Positions 1 to 7,721 of a DNA stretch of 39,561 nucleotides are shown one piece after another (position 1 is the first letter of the stretch; every line of letters starts with the position of its first letter). A program made the position numbers and the translations under genes. Source of the stretch: Rhodobacterales bacterium (lineage in GTDB: Bacteria; Myxococcota_A; UBA796; GCA-2862545); the NCBI GenBank assembly GCA_009936995.1, contig JAACDH010000250.1, positions 1-39,561 on the forward strand. The letters run 5' to 3'. The notes beneath the pieces were generated by a model that saw nothing but the letters and a program-made list of their open reading frames with translations, had not been told where the DNA came from and made no database searches.

Positions 1-36
1 CCGAAAAGGTCATTGACTCCGAAAAGGTCATTGACT
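1..36. repeat. Two tandem copies of an 18-bp unit
   Basis: The unit ccgaaaaggtcattgact occurs twice back to back at 1-18 and 19-36. In the frame of the partial gene it encodes the repeated peptide EKVIDS then EKVIDC. It may be the end of a longer tandem array that lies left of the window, which cannot be seen here. Confidence 0.9.
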
Positions 37-806
37 GTCCCGTCCCGGGCGACGAAGCGCTGTGGGGACGTCCTGGGTCTGAGGGCTTGGGCCTTCATCC
101 CCAGAATCCACTGCAATGGGGTCGGGCTGCCAACGGTGAGCTGTGGTTTGGTCGACTGATCTGCGCGGGCGGTTCCGTGCCACGAATTAGCCGGGTCGGC
201 GCCGTAGAACACGACGAAACAGAGGGTTATAACTGGAAAGTTGTCGACGAGTGGTCTGTTTTTTGCCCCGAGTTTACGGGCGAACAACGCTGGTTTTCGA
301 CCGCCGAATCCTGCGACATGACGGATCCTCCCAGCGGGCTTGGGGTGATGTCCGTAGAGGTCGCCCTGGCCCTCGGTGAGGTCGCCGCGTTGCTCAAGTC
401 CGAAGATCATTCCGGCGCCCTCGCTCGTTCCCGCATCGTCGCCGCTGACTACCCCGATTTGCAGGCGCCTCAGCTGGCCCTGCTGGTCTCGGCCATCGCC
501 CTAAAGGACGCACCGACCGCCAAGCGCGCCCTCAGGGACGCCCTCGCCTTCAACCCGGACGATCTGCGCCTGGTGGTGATGGAGGCGTTGTTCCATGCGC
601 GCGGTGGAGACTTGGAGGGTGCCGCTCAGGTGCTGGAGCGCTCCCAAGCGATCAACGAAGCGGACGCCTTAGTCCTCGCCTGCGCGAAGAGTCGGTTGGC
701 CTTTCTCGCGGGGGACAAGCCCACAGCCGTGGCCCTGCGAAAAGAAGCGTGCGATAGCGACGAGAACTGCTGCCCAGCTGCGCTGGCGCGGTTGGTGGGG
801 CGATAG
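3..806 (+). CDS. Partial hypothetical protein with TPR-like C-terminus (5' end outside window)
   Basis: The reading frame is open from the left edge and ends in TAG at 804-806, so the visible 267 residues are the C-terminal part of a longer protein. The first part carries two copies of an EKVIDS-like hexapeptide, then a Trp/Cys-containing globular stretch up to about residue 110. The last 150 residues are Ala/Leu-rich helical segments with a periodicity like tetratricopeptide repeats, for example around ALRDALAFNPDDLRLVVMEA and AAQVLERSQAINEADALVLA. I do not recognise the N-terminal family. TPR-like repeats usually mediate protein contacts. It converges with mnmG, ending about 58 bp from the end of that gene. 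An internal TTG at 87 could be called as a start, but the frame runs on upstream, so a partial gene is more likely. Confidence 0.7.
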   Translation, partial: EKVIDSEKVIDCPVPGDEALWGRPGSEGLGLHPQNPLQWGRAANGELWFGRLICAGGSVPRISRVGAVEHDETEGYNWKVVDEWSVFCPEFTGEQRWFSTAESCDMTDPPSGLGVMSVEVALALGEVAALLKSEDHSGALARSRIVAADYPDLQAPQLALLVSAIALKDAPTAKRALRDALAFNPDDLRLVVMEALFHARGGDLEGAAQVLERSQAINEADALVLACAKSRLAFLAGDKPTAVALRKEACDSDENCCPAALARLVGR

Positions 807-864
807 ACCTCGGCACTCACCCACATCTCGCAGCGCTAATCCGCCCATCTGCGCCCGCGCTCCC

Positions 865-2727
865 TCACTTGGGGGCAGCAGCGCGCCGCTTCGTCAACCA
901 ATTCGCCACCGCGTTTACTGCGGCCGGGGTGATTCCGGGAATCCGACCCACCTGCCCCAGCGTGGTCGGCTGTGTAGCGTTTAGGCGGTCTCGGATCTCC
1001 CAGCTGAGCGTGTCGACCGCTCGCCAGTCTACGTTGGGCGGCAGCTTGACGGCGTCCATTTTTTGAGCGGACTGGGCCCGACGGGTGGCTCGGGCGACGT
1101 ACCCTGCGTACTTGACGTCGATCTCGATCTGCTCGGCGGCGGCGGCTGAGATGTCGGGCAAGTCGATGAATCCGCCCAGCTTCTGCCAGGTGCAGGCGGG
1201 CCGGCGGAGCATCTCTTCGCCGGTCGCTGGACCTTTCAGGCCGCCCAATCCGGACGCTTCAAGACGCGCTAGGGTAGCTGGATTCGGAAAGATCTTGGCG
1301 GCGGCCAATACCTGCTGACCTCGCTCGATGTCCTGGAGCTTGGCCTGGAAGTCGTGCCACATCTCGTCGTCGATGAGGCCGAGCTGGCGGCCCCTGGGCA
1401 TCAGCCGGCGGTCGGCGTTGTCTTCGCGCAGCAAAAGCCGGTGCTCGGCGCGGCTGGTGAACATCCGGTAGGGCTCGCCACCGACACCACGGGTGACCAA
1501 GTCGTCGATGAGCACACCGATGTATCCCTCGGAACGTTCCACGTGGAACACCCGGTCCTGGGCGGCGCTGATTCCGGCCACAAGGCCCTGTGCCGCCGCC
1601 TCTTCGTATCCGCTGGTCCCATTGACCTGACCGGCCAGAAACAGGCCCACAATAGCCTTGTGTTGCAGATCTGGGCCTAAATCGGTGGGGTCCGCATAGT
1701 CGTACTCTACGGCGTAGCCATACTGCATGATCACGGCGTCTTCGAGGCCTGGAACCGCGGCGACCATGGTGTCTTGGATGTCTTTGGGCAGGCTGGTAGA
1801 CAGCCCGTTCACGTACACGCGCTGGCTGTTTAGACCCTCGGGCTCTAGGAAGATGACGTGCCGGTTTCGCTCGGGAAAGCGGACCACTTTGTCCTCGATG
1901 CTGGGACAGTATCGCGGTCCGGTGCCCTTGATGGTGCCGTTGTACAGCGGGGAGCGATGGATAGCGCCGCGAATCGACTCGTGGATTTCCTCGTTGGTGT
2001 ACGTCATGTGGCAGGTGATCTGACGCATGCGGTCTTTGGGCTTGGAGAACGAGAAACGACCCTCGGGGAGCGTGTCGTTTTGGGTATCCAGACGGTCCCA
2101 ATGGATGGTTCGGGCGTCCAATCGGGGCGGGGTTCCGGTCTTTAGACGGCCCAAACGAATGCCGATCTGACGTAGAGAGTCGGAGAGCTTGTGGGCCGCA
2201 CCATCGCCCACGCGGCCTCCAATGGTCTGCTCGTCGCCGCAGTGCAGCAGCCCCGCCAGGAAGGTGCCGGCGGTGAGAATGACCTTGGGACAGCTGTAGT
2301 CGGTCCCGTCGGAGACCTGGACGCCGGTGATCGTACCGCCGTCGGTGTGTATGGCGGTGACTTCGCCCTCGATCAGGGTGAGACCTTTGATTTCTTGCAG
2401 TCGGCGCTGCATCTCGCGGGGATATTCGTCGATGTCGACTTGGGCCCGAGAGGCTTGGACGGCGAGTCCCTTGCGGGTGTTTAGACGTCGGAACTGAATG
2501 CAGGTGGCGTCGGCGACATGGCCCATTAGGCCACCTAACGCGTCTATTTCGCGGACCAGGTTGCCCTTGGCCAGCCCTCCTACAGCGGGATTGCACGACA
2601 GGCGAGCGATTTGAGCGAGGCTCAGGGTGATGAGGGCGACGTTTCGCCCAAGACGCGCGGCCACAGCAGCAGCTTCGCAGCCAGCATGGCCCGCGCCAAT
2701 CACGATCAGGTCGAAGGAATCAGACAT
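865..2727 (-). CDS. mnmG: tRNA uridine-5-carboxymethylaminomethyl modification enzyme MnmG (GidA)
   Basis: This FAD protein works with MnmE to build the carboxymethylaminomethyl group on the wobble uridine of certain tRNAs in the cytoplasm. At 620 residues the length is normal for the family. The dinucleotide-binding motif GAGHAGCEAA is at residues 11-20, RLKTGTPPR lies near residue 200, and the signature AEHRLLLREDNADRRL is in the last third. The gene is third in a minus-strand series after rsmG and a DUF4399 lipoprotein, and divergent to parAB, which is the classic origin-proximal gid/par neighbourhood. A parS palindrome is embedded in its coding sequence at 1535-1550, where it encodes FHVE. 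The identification is secure. The ATG start at 2727 fits the canonical N-terminus. Confidence 0.97.
   Translation of the reverse strand: MSDSFDLIVIGAGHAGCEAAAVAARLGRNVALITLSLAQIARLSCNPAVGGLAKGNLVREIDALGGLMGHVADATCIQFRRLNTRKGLAVQASRAQVDIDEYPREMQRRLQEIKGLTLIEGEVTAIHTDGGTITGVQVSDGTDYSCPKVILTAGTFLAGLLHCGDEQTIGGRVGDGAAHKLSDSLRQIGIRLGRLKTGTPPRLDARTIHWDRLDTQNDTLPEGRFSFSKPKDRMRQITCHMTYTNEEIHESIRGAIHRSPLYNGTIKGTGPRYCPSIEDKVVRFPERNRHVIFLEPEGLNSQRVYVNGLSTSLPKDIQDTMVAAVPGLEDAVIMQYGYAVEYDYADPTDLGPDLQHKAIVGLFLAGQVNGTSGYEEAAAQGLVAGISAAQDRVFHVERSEGYIGVLIDDLVTRGVGGEPYRMFTSRAEHRLLLREDNADRRLMPRGRQLGLIDDEMWHDFQAKLQDIERGQQVLAAAKIFPNPATLARLEASGLGGLKGPATGEEMLRRPACTWQKLGGFIDLPDISAAAAEQIEIDVKYAGYVARATRRAQSAQKMDAVKLPPNVDWRAVDTLSWEIRDRLNATQPTTLGQVGRIPGITPAAVNAVANWLTKRRAAAPK
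1535..1550. promoter_or_regulatory. parS site 1 (inside mnmG)
   Basis: The sequence cgttccacgtggaaca matches the perfect palindrome TGTTCCACGTGGAACA except at the first base. It contains the CACGTG core typical of ParB-binding parS sites. It lies within the mnmG coding sequence. ParB encoded at 4901-5791 is the expected ligand. Confidence 0.85.
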
Positions 2728-2759
2728 GGAACGCCCGTAGTCTGGCGCCCCTCTCTGCG

Positions 2760-3239
2760 CTACTTCTCGACGTTGATCGTGATGGTTGTTGCGCCCACTT
2801 CGCCGTATGAGCTGTGGTTGCCATCCGCGAATTGGAGGGTGAGCTTGTGCTCGCCGGGCTCGAGCTCGAGCTGCGCTTTGGTCTGACCCTTACCGAAGTG
2901 GATGTGCGTCTCGTCCTTGGGAACGGCAACCCCCTTCTCGATGCCCACAGGTCCGATGATGATGTGGTGGTGTCCGGTGCCCTCGACCACCTGGCCGGCG
3001 GCCTGTACTTTCATGCCCTCGACACCCATCTCGATGGTGAAGGGAGAGGTAACGGTGTCCCCATCCTTTAGGTTTACGAAAGACACTTTAAGCGTCGTCT
3101 CTTTTTGTGCTTCTTCCTGGGCGGGCTGCTCTTCCGGATGGTCGGCCGGGGCCTCGACAGGGGGCGCTGGCGTTGTGGTTTCGACGGTCTCGGCACCACA
3201 GGCGATGAGCATTAGGAACAGGGGAAGGCTGCGAATCAT
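2760..3239 (-). CDS. DUF4399-type lipoprotein
   Basis: This is a predicted lipoprotein of 159 residues. The ATG at 3239 was chosen because GGAGA lies about 7 bases upstream and the N-terminus then reads MIRSLPLFLMLIACG, a short signal peptide with lipobox IAC. A Pro/Glu/Ala linker of about 35 residues follows, then a beta-rich domain with the motif GTGHHHIIIG and a C-terminal repeat-like half with THIHFGKG. That pattern fits the DUF4399 family, whose function is unknown; the His clusters suggest metal binding, which is inference. It lies between rsmG and mnmG on the same strand, only 32 bp from mnmG, so co-transcription is likely. An outer lipoprotein inside the gid operon is not the usual arrangement. 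Confidence 0.85.
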   Translation of the reverse strand: MIRSLPLFLMLIACGAETVETTTPAPPVEAPADHPEEQPAQEEAQKETTLKVSFVNLKDGDTVTSPFTIEMGVEGMKVQAAGQVVEGTGHHHIIIGPVGIEKGVAVPKDETHIHFGKGQTKAQLELEPGEHKLTLQFADGNHSSYGEVGATTITINVEK

Positions 3240-3284
3240 GGGAAGTCTCCGGTTTGAGGAGCGCAACCTAGCACGTCTGTTGCG

Positions 3285-4061
3285 TTATGCCTTCCACTTC
3301 AAGGCGACGGCCTTCCGATGTTTGCCTTCGACGATGTAGTGTTCCACGTGGAACATCTGCCAGTCTTGGCGCTCGGGAATGACGGCCTCCTCTTGGAGGA
3401 ACAAGATCAGCGTTCCGCCTTCGCGCAACAACCGCTCTGCGTGATCGAGGACGGCCTCGGGTGGGGCGAACGCACGGGACATGATTCCATCCCACGGTCC
3501 CTCTAAGGTCTCGACGCGTACCCGGTGAACTTGGACGCGTTCGGTGGGCACGCCCGCTTCGCCCAGGGCGGTCTGCAAGAAGATACAGCGCTTCTTGCGG
3601 CTGTCGACGAGGTCGACTTGAAGGTGGGGGAACATGGCCGCGAAGACAATGCCGGGGAAACCGGCGCCGCTACCCAGGTCTACCCAGCGGCCCTCGGGCC
3701 TCATCCAGTGGAGGGCGAGGCGACAGTCGTCGTAGTGGTTTTGAACGTCGCCAGGACCGACGAGATTCATGGATTTGCGCCATCGCTCTAAGAGATCTCG
3801 GTGTGTGCTCAGCAGATCAGCCAATGGGTTCTCCAATTGTGCAAGGGCAGATAACGCGTCATCGAAAGTGTGGGTAGAAAGGGACCATACGATTTCAGTG
3901 AATCCAAAAACGGACTGTGAAACGGCGGGTGTTCCACGTGGAACATCCTTCGGATACTGGCTGAAAGTTGCGTTTGAGGCTAGGGTTGAGCCACGAACCC
4001 CCGCGTGTCTTGCGTCTGCACAGACACCGAACCCTCTCTCGCAAGCCAATCCCCCTGGCAC
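3285..4061 (-). CDS. rsmG: 16S rRNA (guanine-527-N7)-methyltransferase RsmG (GidB)
   Basis: RsmG methylates G527 of 16S rRNA using S-adenosylmethionine. The SAM-binding motif DLGSGAGFPGI follows the family pattern, preceded by ERWRKSMNLVG and followed by DSRKKRCIFLQ and MSRAFAPPE, the usual order. The start is uncertain. The conserved domain begins at about 3885, but no ATG, GTG or TTG occurs there. The only in-frame choices are GTG at 4061, which gives about 55 extra residues of unusual composition, and TTG at 3836, which would cut into the first helix. The longer form is given. With the GTG start, only 45 bp separate it from the divergent parA start. One parS site lies at the 3' end of the gene, where it again encodes FHVE, and another lies in the doubtful 5' segment. 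Confidence 0.9.
   Translation of the reverse strand: MPGGLACERGFGVCADARHAGVRGSTLASNATFSQYPKDVPRGTPAVSQSVFGFTEIVWSLSTHTFDDALSALAQLENPLADLLSTHRDLLERWRKSMNLVGPGDVQNHYDDCRLALHWMRPEGRWVDLGSGAGFPGIVFAAMFPHLQVDLVDSRKKRCIFLQTALGEAGVPTERVQVHRVRVETLEGPWDGIMSRAFAPPEAVLDHAERLLREGGTLILFLQEEAVIPERQDWQMFHVEHYIVEGKHRKAVALKWKA
3340..3355. promoter_or_regulatory. parS site 2 (3' end of rsmG)
   Basis: This is a perfect 16-bp palindrome, tgttccacgtggaaca. It lies in the rsmG coding region and encodes FHVEH on the minus strand. It matches the parS consensus family recognised by chromosomal ParB. Confidence 0.93.
3930..3945. promoter_or_regulatory. parS site 3 (between rsmG core and parA)
   Basis: This is a second perfect copy of tgttccacgtggaaca, 160 bp upstream of the parA start codon. 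It sits in the divergent region between the rsmG domain and parA, so ParB binding here could affect transcription of parA and rsmG as well as nucleate the partition complex. Confidence 0.93.
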
Positions 4062-4106
4062 CGCGAAACCCCCCTAGAACCTAACAATCTCCCTGGAGAG
4101 ACCCAT

Positions 4107-4904
4107 ATGGCACGGATCCTCGCGATTTCGAACCAGAAGGGTGGCGTCGGCAAGACGACCACTTCGATCAACCTCGCCGCCGCCCTCGCAAAGGCTGGCC
4201 GACGTGTTCTGTTGGTCGATCTCGACCCTCAAGGCAACGCTTCTTCGGGCCTCGGATACCCGCGCAGCGCCTGCACCATGGGTATCTACGACGCGCTGAT
4301 GGGCTTCCGCGAGCTGTCCTCCTTGCGCTTACCAACCTCTATCGACACTCTTGAGATTGTGCCTGCAACAAGGGATTTGGTCGGCGCTGAGATCGAGCTG
4401 GTCGACGAGCCTGGCCGCGAGCGATGCCTCCGTCGTGCCCTCGACACCGTGCGGGATGACTTCGACTTCATCGTCATCGACTGCCCGCCCAGCCTCAGCC
4501 TGCTCACCGTGAACGCCCTCACATCTGCTGATTCCGTTTTAATACCTTTACAAGTCGAATACTACGCGATGGAAGGCCTTGGAGAGCTGCTTCGCACCAT
4601 TGGCGCCGTTCGCAAGGGTCTCAACCCCGACTTGGTTCGCGAAGGCATTCTGCTGACTATGGTCGACAGCCGCAACCGGTTGTCCCGCGACGTCATGGAG
4701 CAGACCCGCGAGGTGTTTGGCGCCGAGGTGTTCGACACGGTGATTCCGCGGAACGTGCGCTTGGGTGAGGCGCCCAGCCACGGCAAGTCCATCATTGAAT
4801 ACGACCCGCGCAGCACCGGCGCCCGCGCCTATTCCTCGCTGGCCCTCGAGCTGCTCGGCCGGTTGGTGGCCCGCTCTGACCGTCGATCCCGAGCCGCCTC
4901 ATGA
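4107..4904 (+). CDS. parA: Chromosome partitioning ATPase ParA (Soj)
   Basis: ParA is the nucleoid-binding ATPase that moves ParB-parS complexes during chromosome segregation. The deviant Walker A motif KGGVGKTT is at residues 11-18, the A' motif LLVDLDPQGNAS follows near residue 40, and the Walker B segment FIVIDCPPSL lies near residue 125. The length of 265 residues is typical of short chromosomal ParA/Soj proteins without an N-terminal DNA-binding domain. The ATG at 4107 was chosen over upstream in-frame codons because GGAGAG precedes it and the protein then begins MARILAISNQ as in homologues. The stop overlaps the parB start (ATGA), indicating translational coupling. A parS site lies 160 bp upstream. 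Confidence 0.97.
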   Translation: MARILAISNQKGGVGKTTTSINLAAALAKAGRRVLLVDLDPQGNASSGLGYPRSACTMGIYDALMGFRELSSLRLPTSIDTLEIVPATRDLVGAEIELVDEPGRERCLRRALDTVRDDFDFIVIDCPPSLSLLTVNALTSADSVLIPLQVEYYAMEGLGELLRTIGAVRKGLNPDLVREGILLTMVDSRNRLSRDVMEQTREVFGAEVFDTVIPRNVRLGEAPSHGKSIIEYDPRSTGARAYSSLALELLGRLVARSDRRSRAAS

Positions 4905-5791
4905 ACAAGACCCCCAAACGTGGACTGGGGCGCGGTCTGGCCTCCCTGATCCCCGACAGCGCCCTCGATATGGACGAGCTGCCCTCTAGCCGTGCCGCGC
5001 TCCGAGTGGTGCCCATCGACGAGATCCGTCCCAACCCCGAGCAGCCGCGCGCGGTGTTCTCGGGTGACGAGCTGGCTGGACTCGCCGAATCGGTACGCAC
5101 CTACGGAATTATGACGCCCCTGGTGGTCCGTCGCCACGAAGGCCGATACGTACTTATTGCGGGAGAACGACGACTTCGGGCGGCTGGGCTCGCCGGTCTT
5201 ACCGAGGTGCCCGTGGTGGTTCGCGAGGCCGAGAGCGCCTCCGAGCAGCTCGAGCTGGCGTTGGTCGAGAACCTCCAGCGTGTCGATCTGGACCCCATCG
5301 AGGCTGCCCGAGGGTTCGATCGGTTGGTGGAAGTATACGGACTCACCCAAGAGCAAGTCTCCCAACGGGTCGGCAAAGAGCGCTCGACTGTGGCCAACGC
5401 CATTCGGTTGCTGCGTCTGCCCGACTATGTGCTCGAAGCGCTTCGGGAGCAGCGGATCTCTGCCGGTCACGCCCGTGCCTTGCTGCCGTTGTCCGATGCC
5501 GACGAGCTCCGTCGTGCGCTGGCAAAGGTCATCGCTAATCAGCTCAGCGTTCGGGCCACCGAGAGGATGGTCAGCGCGTTGATCAAGGTGCGTCCTGCCC
5601 AACTTACGAGTCAGCGCAGCCGCGAGCGGCCCATGGAGTACGCCACCAAGCTACTCGAAGACGCCCTGCGGACCAGCGTGGAGATCAAGCCCCGTCGCAA
5701 GGGCGGTGGTCGCATCGTCATCGACTACTCCGACGCCACCGAGCTCGAGCGACTCATTGGCCACCTCCGTACCGAGCAGGAACGTCTGTGA
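4901..5791 (+). CDS. parB: Chromosome partitioning protein ParB (Spo0J)
   Basis: ParB is a parS-specific CTPase clamp that spreads along DNA and stimulates ParA. The order of motifs is normal: PIDEIRPNPEQPR near residues 38-50, the CTP-binding box GERRLRAA near residue 90, ENLQRVDLDPIEAARG near residue 122, then the helix-turn-helix around LTQEQVSQRVGKERSTVANA, and a C-terminal dimerisation part. At 296 residues it is full length. Its ATG overlaps the parA stop by 4 bp and its own TGA overlaps the GTG start of the uridine kinase, so parA, parB and udk form one tightly coupled operon. The three parS sites in this window are its expected targets. Confidence 0.97.
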   Translation: MNKTPKRGLGRGLASLIPDSALDMDELPSSRAALRVVPIDEIRPNPEQPRAVFSGDELAGLAESVRTYGIMTPLVVRRHEGRYVLIAGERRLRAAGLAGLTEVPVVVREAESASEQLELALVENLQRVDLDPIEAARGFDRLVEVYGLTQEQVSQRVGKERSTVANAIRLLRLPDYVLEALREQRISAGHARALLPLSDADELRRALAKVIANQLSVRATERMVSALIKVRPAQLTSQRSRERPMEYATKLLEDALRTSVEIKPRRKGGGRIVIDYSDATELERLIGHLRTEQERL

Positions 5792-6393
5792 CGCCGGTGG
5801 TCTTTGGTATCGCTGGCGGCACCGCTTCCGGTAAGTCCACCGTGGCTCGGGCCCTGGTCGAACGACTGGGCGAGGACTGCCTCTGGCTAACCCACGACCG
5901 CTACTACCGGTCCATACCCAAGGAGCTGGCCCATAACCCCGCCGCCTTCAACTTTGACCACCCCGACTCCCTCGAGACGTCGCGAATGGTGTGCGATCTT
6001 GCGGCCCTGCGCTCTGGCGAGACCGTGCGGGTGCCCGAGTACGACTTCGCCACCCACCTGCGCCGCCCCGAGCGCGACTGGGACACCCTCAAACCACACT
6101 CGGTTATCGTGGTGGAGGGCATCCTTGTGCTCTCGGATGCCCATCTAAGGGCGCAGATGGACCACAAGGTGTTTGTGTACGCCCCGGATGATGTGCGGCT
6201 CGCCAGGCGTGTTCTGCGAGATATACGTGAGCGTGGGCGGCACGTGGATGACGTCATTACCCAGTACCTAACTACGGTTCGGCCCATGCACGAGGCCTTC
6301 GTTGCGCCCAGTCAGGCCGAGGCCGACCTGGTCCTAGACGGGACAAAGGAAGTGGACGACTTGGTCGCCAAGCTGTTGGGGCTGTTGCCCTAG
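5788..6393 (+). CDS. udk: Uridine/cytidine kinase
   Basis: This enzyme phosphorylates uridine and cytidine to UMP and CMP in pyrimidine salvage. The P-loop GGTASGKST is at residues 10-18, HDRYYRS follows near residue 34, NFDHPDSLE near residue 53, VPEYDFATHLR near residue 75, and VIVVEGILVL near residue 108. These match the uridine kinase branch of the phosphoribulokinase/uridine kinase family. At 201 residues it is near the usual length. The GTG start at 5788 overlaps the parB stop (GTGA). Linkage to parAB is not functionally obvious and probably reflects operon packing. Confidence 0.93.
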   Translation: MTPVVFGIAGGTASGKSTVARALVERLGEDCLWLTHDRYYRSIPKELAHNPAAFNFDHPDSLETSRMVCDLAALRSGETVRVPEYDFATHLRRPERDWDTLKPHSVIVVEGILVLSDAHLRAQMDHKVFVYAPDDVRLARRVLRDIRERGRHVDDVITQYLTTVRPMHEAFVAPSQAEADLVLDGTKEVDDLVAKLLGLLP

Positions 6394-6832
6394 GGCCGGG
6401 GACTGATGGCGCTGGCTCAGCGGATGGCGATGCCAGCGGGCGTGCGCAGATGGACGGGTTTACCGCTGCACTGGGCCACCTCTGTTGCTGGCCGGCTGGC
6501 CCTCGGCGTTCGCGCCGGGGCCAAGGTGCGCCGACTGCAACGAGCCCGGACGAGACCCATCCGGCTCCCCGCGCTGTGCGTCGAGGACGCGGGGTGCTCG
6601 GGCTCGGACAAGAGGCACTGATGCTTCTTATCCTCACGCACCGCGCTCGCCGATCAGCAGCCGGTCAATAGCGCTCTCTTCACAGCAACCGCTGCGGCGT
6701 TCTACAAGCGCGCCAGGATCTCTCGATATTCTGCGCTGGAAATCTAGATACTTCCTTGGCTTTCTGGCTGCCCTTCATTGCATTTGGCCTGTGACTGGAC
6801 TATCAATGGTGGACCCCAACCGGGATGACAGG
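6394..6832. other. Intergenic stretch without a convincing gene
   Basis: About 440 bases separate udk from the next gene. A 71-codon frame opens at 6406 but has no recognisable motif and an Arg-rich composition typical of a GC-rich shadow. A frame around 6530 shows a Cys-x-x-Cys pair followed by Pro/Gly-rich sequence, weakly reminiscent of a decayed zinc-binding N-terminus, but nothing extends the similarity. Near the right end TTGCAT (6778-6783) and TATCAA (6801-6806), separated by 17 bp, could be a promoter for the gene at 6833. Confidence 0.5.
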
Positions 6833-7315
6833 ATGACTCTACTGCTCGCCTTGTTCGCTTGCTCCTCACCCGTGGTCGCCATCGAGGACGCGCCCAACAC
6901 GCCCATGCTGCGCCAGCGCACGGTGACGCTCACCGGAGGTGTGGTCCGCGCTGATCTGAGCACCTCTTGGTCTCGAACCTGCACCCCGGATGGTCGGATG
7001 CCCAGCAAGGGGGTGTCGAAATGCCAAGACCTCTTCTTCGCCGTGGCGCCGGTGGTGGGGCCCAATTGGTCCACCGCAGACCCTGTCAATGCTTGGCTCA
7101 GCTGCCCTGATCGCGTCGACAGTGTCGTGGAGTGCGACAAGATTTTCAAGGCGCAAACCGGCGATCTCACCGGCCGGGTGCTCAGCCTGTTCGAGTCTGA
7201 CGGAGACTCCGGATGGGTCAAGGCCATTGCAGCGGGCAGGGATGGACTGGCGTTGGTCTCGGTGGAGAAAGCGCCGATTATGCTGGCGCCGGAGGGTTCA
7301 GCGACCTCGGACTAG
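6833..7315 (+). CDS. Small exported protein of unknown function, possible lipoprotein
   Basis: The 160-residue product begins MTLLLALFACSSP, a short hydrophobic segment ending in an LFAC box that could be a lipobox, although Phe at -2 is unusual. The frame is open much further upstream, but that upstream part is Arg/Pro/Ser-rich and not protein-like, so the ATG at 6833 is preferred. The mature part contains four further Cys residues (two pairs, near CTPDG..CQD and SCPD..ECD), suggesting disulphides in the periplasm or cell surface. No family was recognised. A plausible promoter lies at 6778-6806. Function is unknown. Confidence 0.6.
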   Translation: MTLLLALFACSSPVVAIEDAPNTPMLRQRTVTLTGGVVRADLSTSWSRTCTPDGRMPSKGVSKCQDLFFAVAPVVGPNWSTADPVNAWLSCPDRVDSVVECDKIFKAQTGDLTGRVLSLFESDGDSGWVKAIAAGRDGLALVSVEKAPIMLAPEGSATSD

Positions 7316-7417
7316 ACCTTAAACAAGCGCTGCGCCCTGTCCACCCGCTTGTGCGTTCAGGGGGATGACATCGTGGCACGCGCCACCATTTCCTCCGCCA
7401 GGCGGAATACCCCAGCG

Positions 7418-7651
7418 CTATGGCCTATCGAATCTAAGCACCAGCGACTCCACGCCCTCAGGCGCCTCGGCCATCGGAATCGGCTTGGTGGCTTCGCGCT
7501 CGGCGATGTTTCGGTCGCAGTGGATGTGAAAACCGGCGTCTTTGGCTCGCAGTCGGGCGCGCTCTTGGCCCCCGACGCTGGGGTCGGCCATGGTCTCTTG
7601 CATGGCGAGAAGGACTTCGAGGGGCAGCTGGTCGAGTGGGGTGTTCGTCAT
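7418..7651 (-). CDS. Short hypothetical protein
   Basis: The frame encodes 77 residues beginning MTNTPLDQLPLEVLLAMQETM. It starts with an ATG preceded by GAAG at a reasonable distance. The composition is that of a normal soluble, helical protein, unlike the opposite-strand frame. It lies 70 bp downstream of the 200-residue minus-strand gene and may share its transcript. No family was recognised. Confidence 0.55.
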   Translation of the reverse strand: MTNTPLDQLPLEVLLAMQETMADPSVGGQERARLRAKDAGFHIHCDRNIAEREATKPIPMAEAPEGVESLVLRFDRP

Positions 7652-7721
7652 GGTGACTTCAAGATTACTTGTAGGACGAGGAATCGGCCAAGTAATCCTT
7701 GGCGCTAAGCGACAGGTCTGC

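Noticed and set aside
6450-6640. Possible decayed comF in the gap after udk
   Set aside because: A CxxC pair appears in one frame, but no phosphoribosyltransferase motif follows in any frame.
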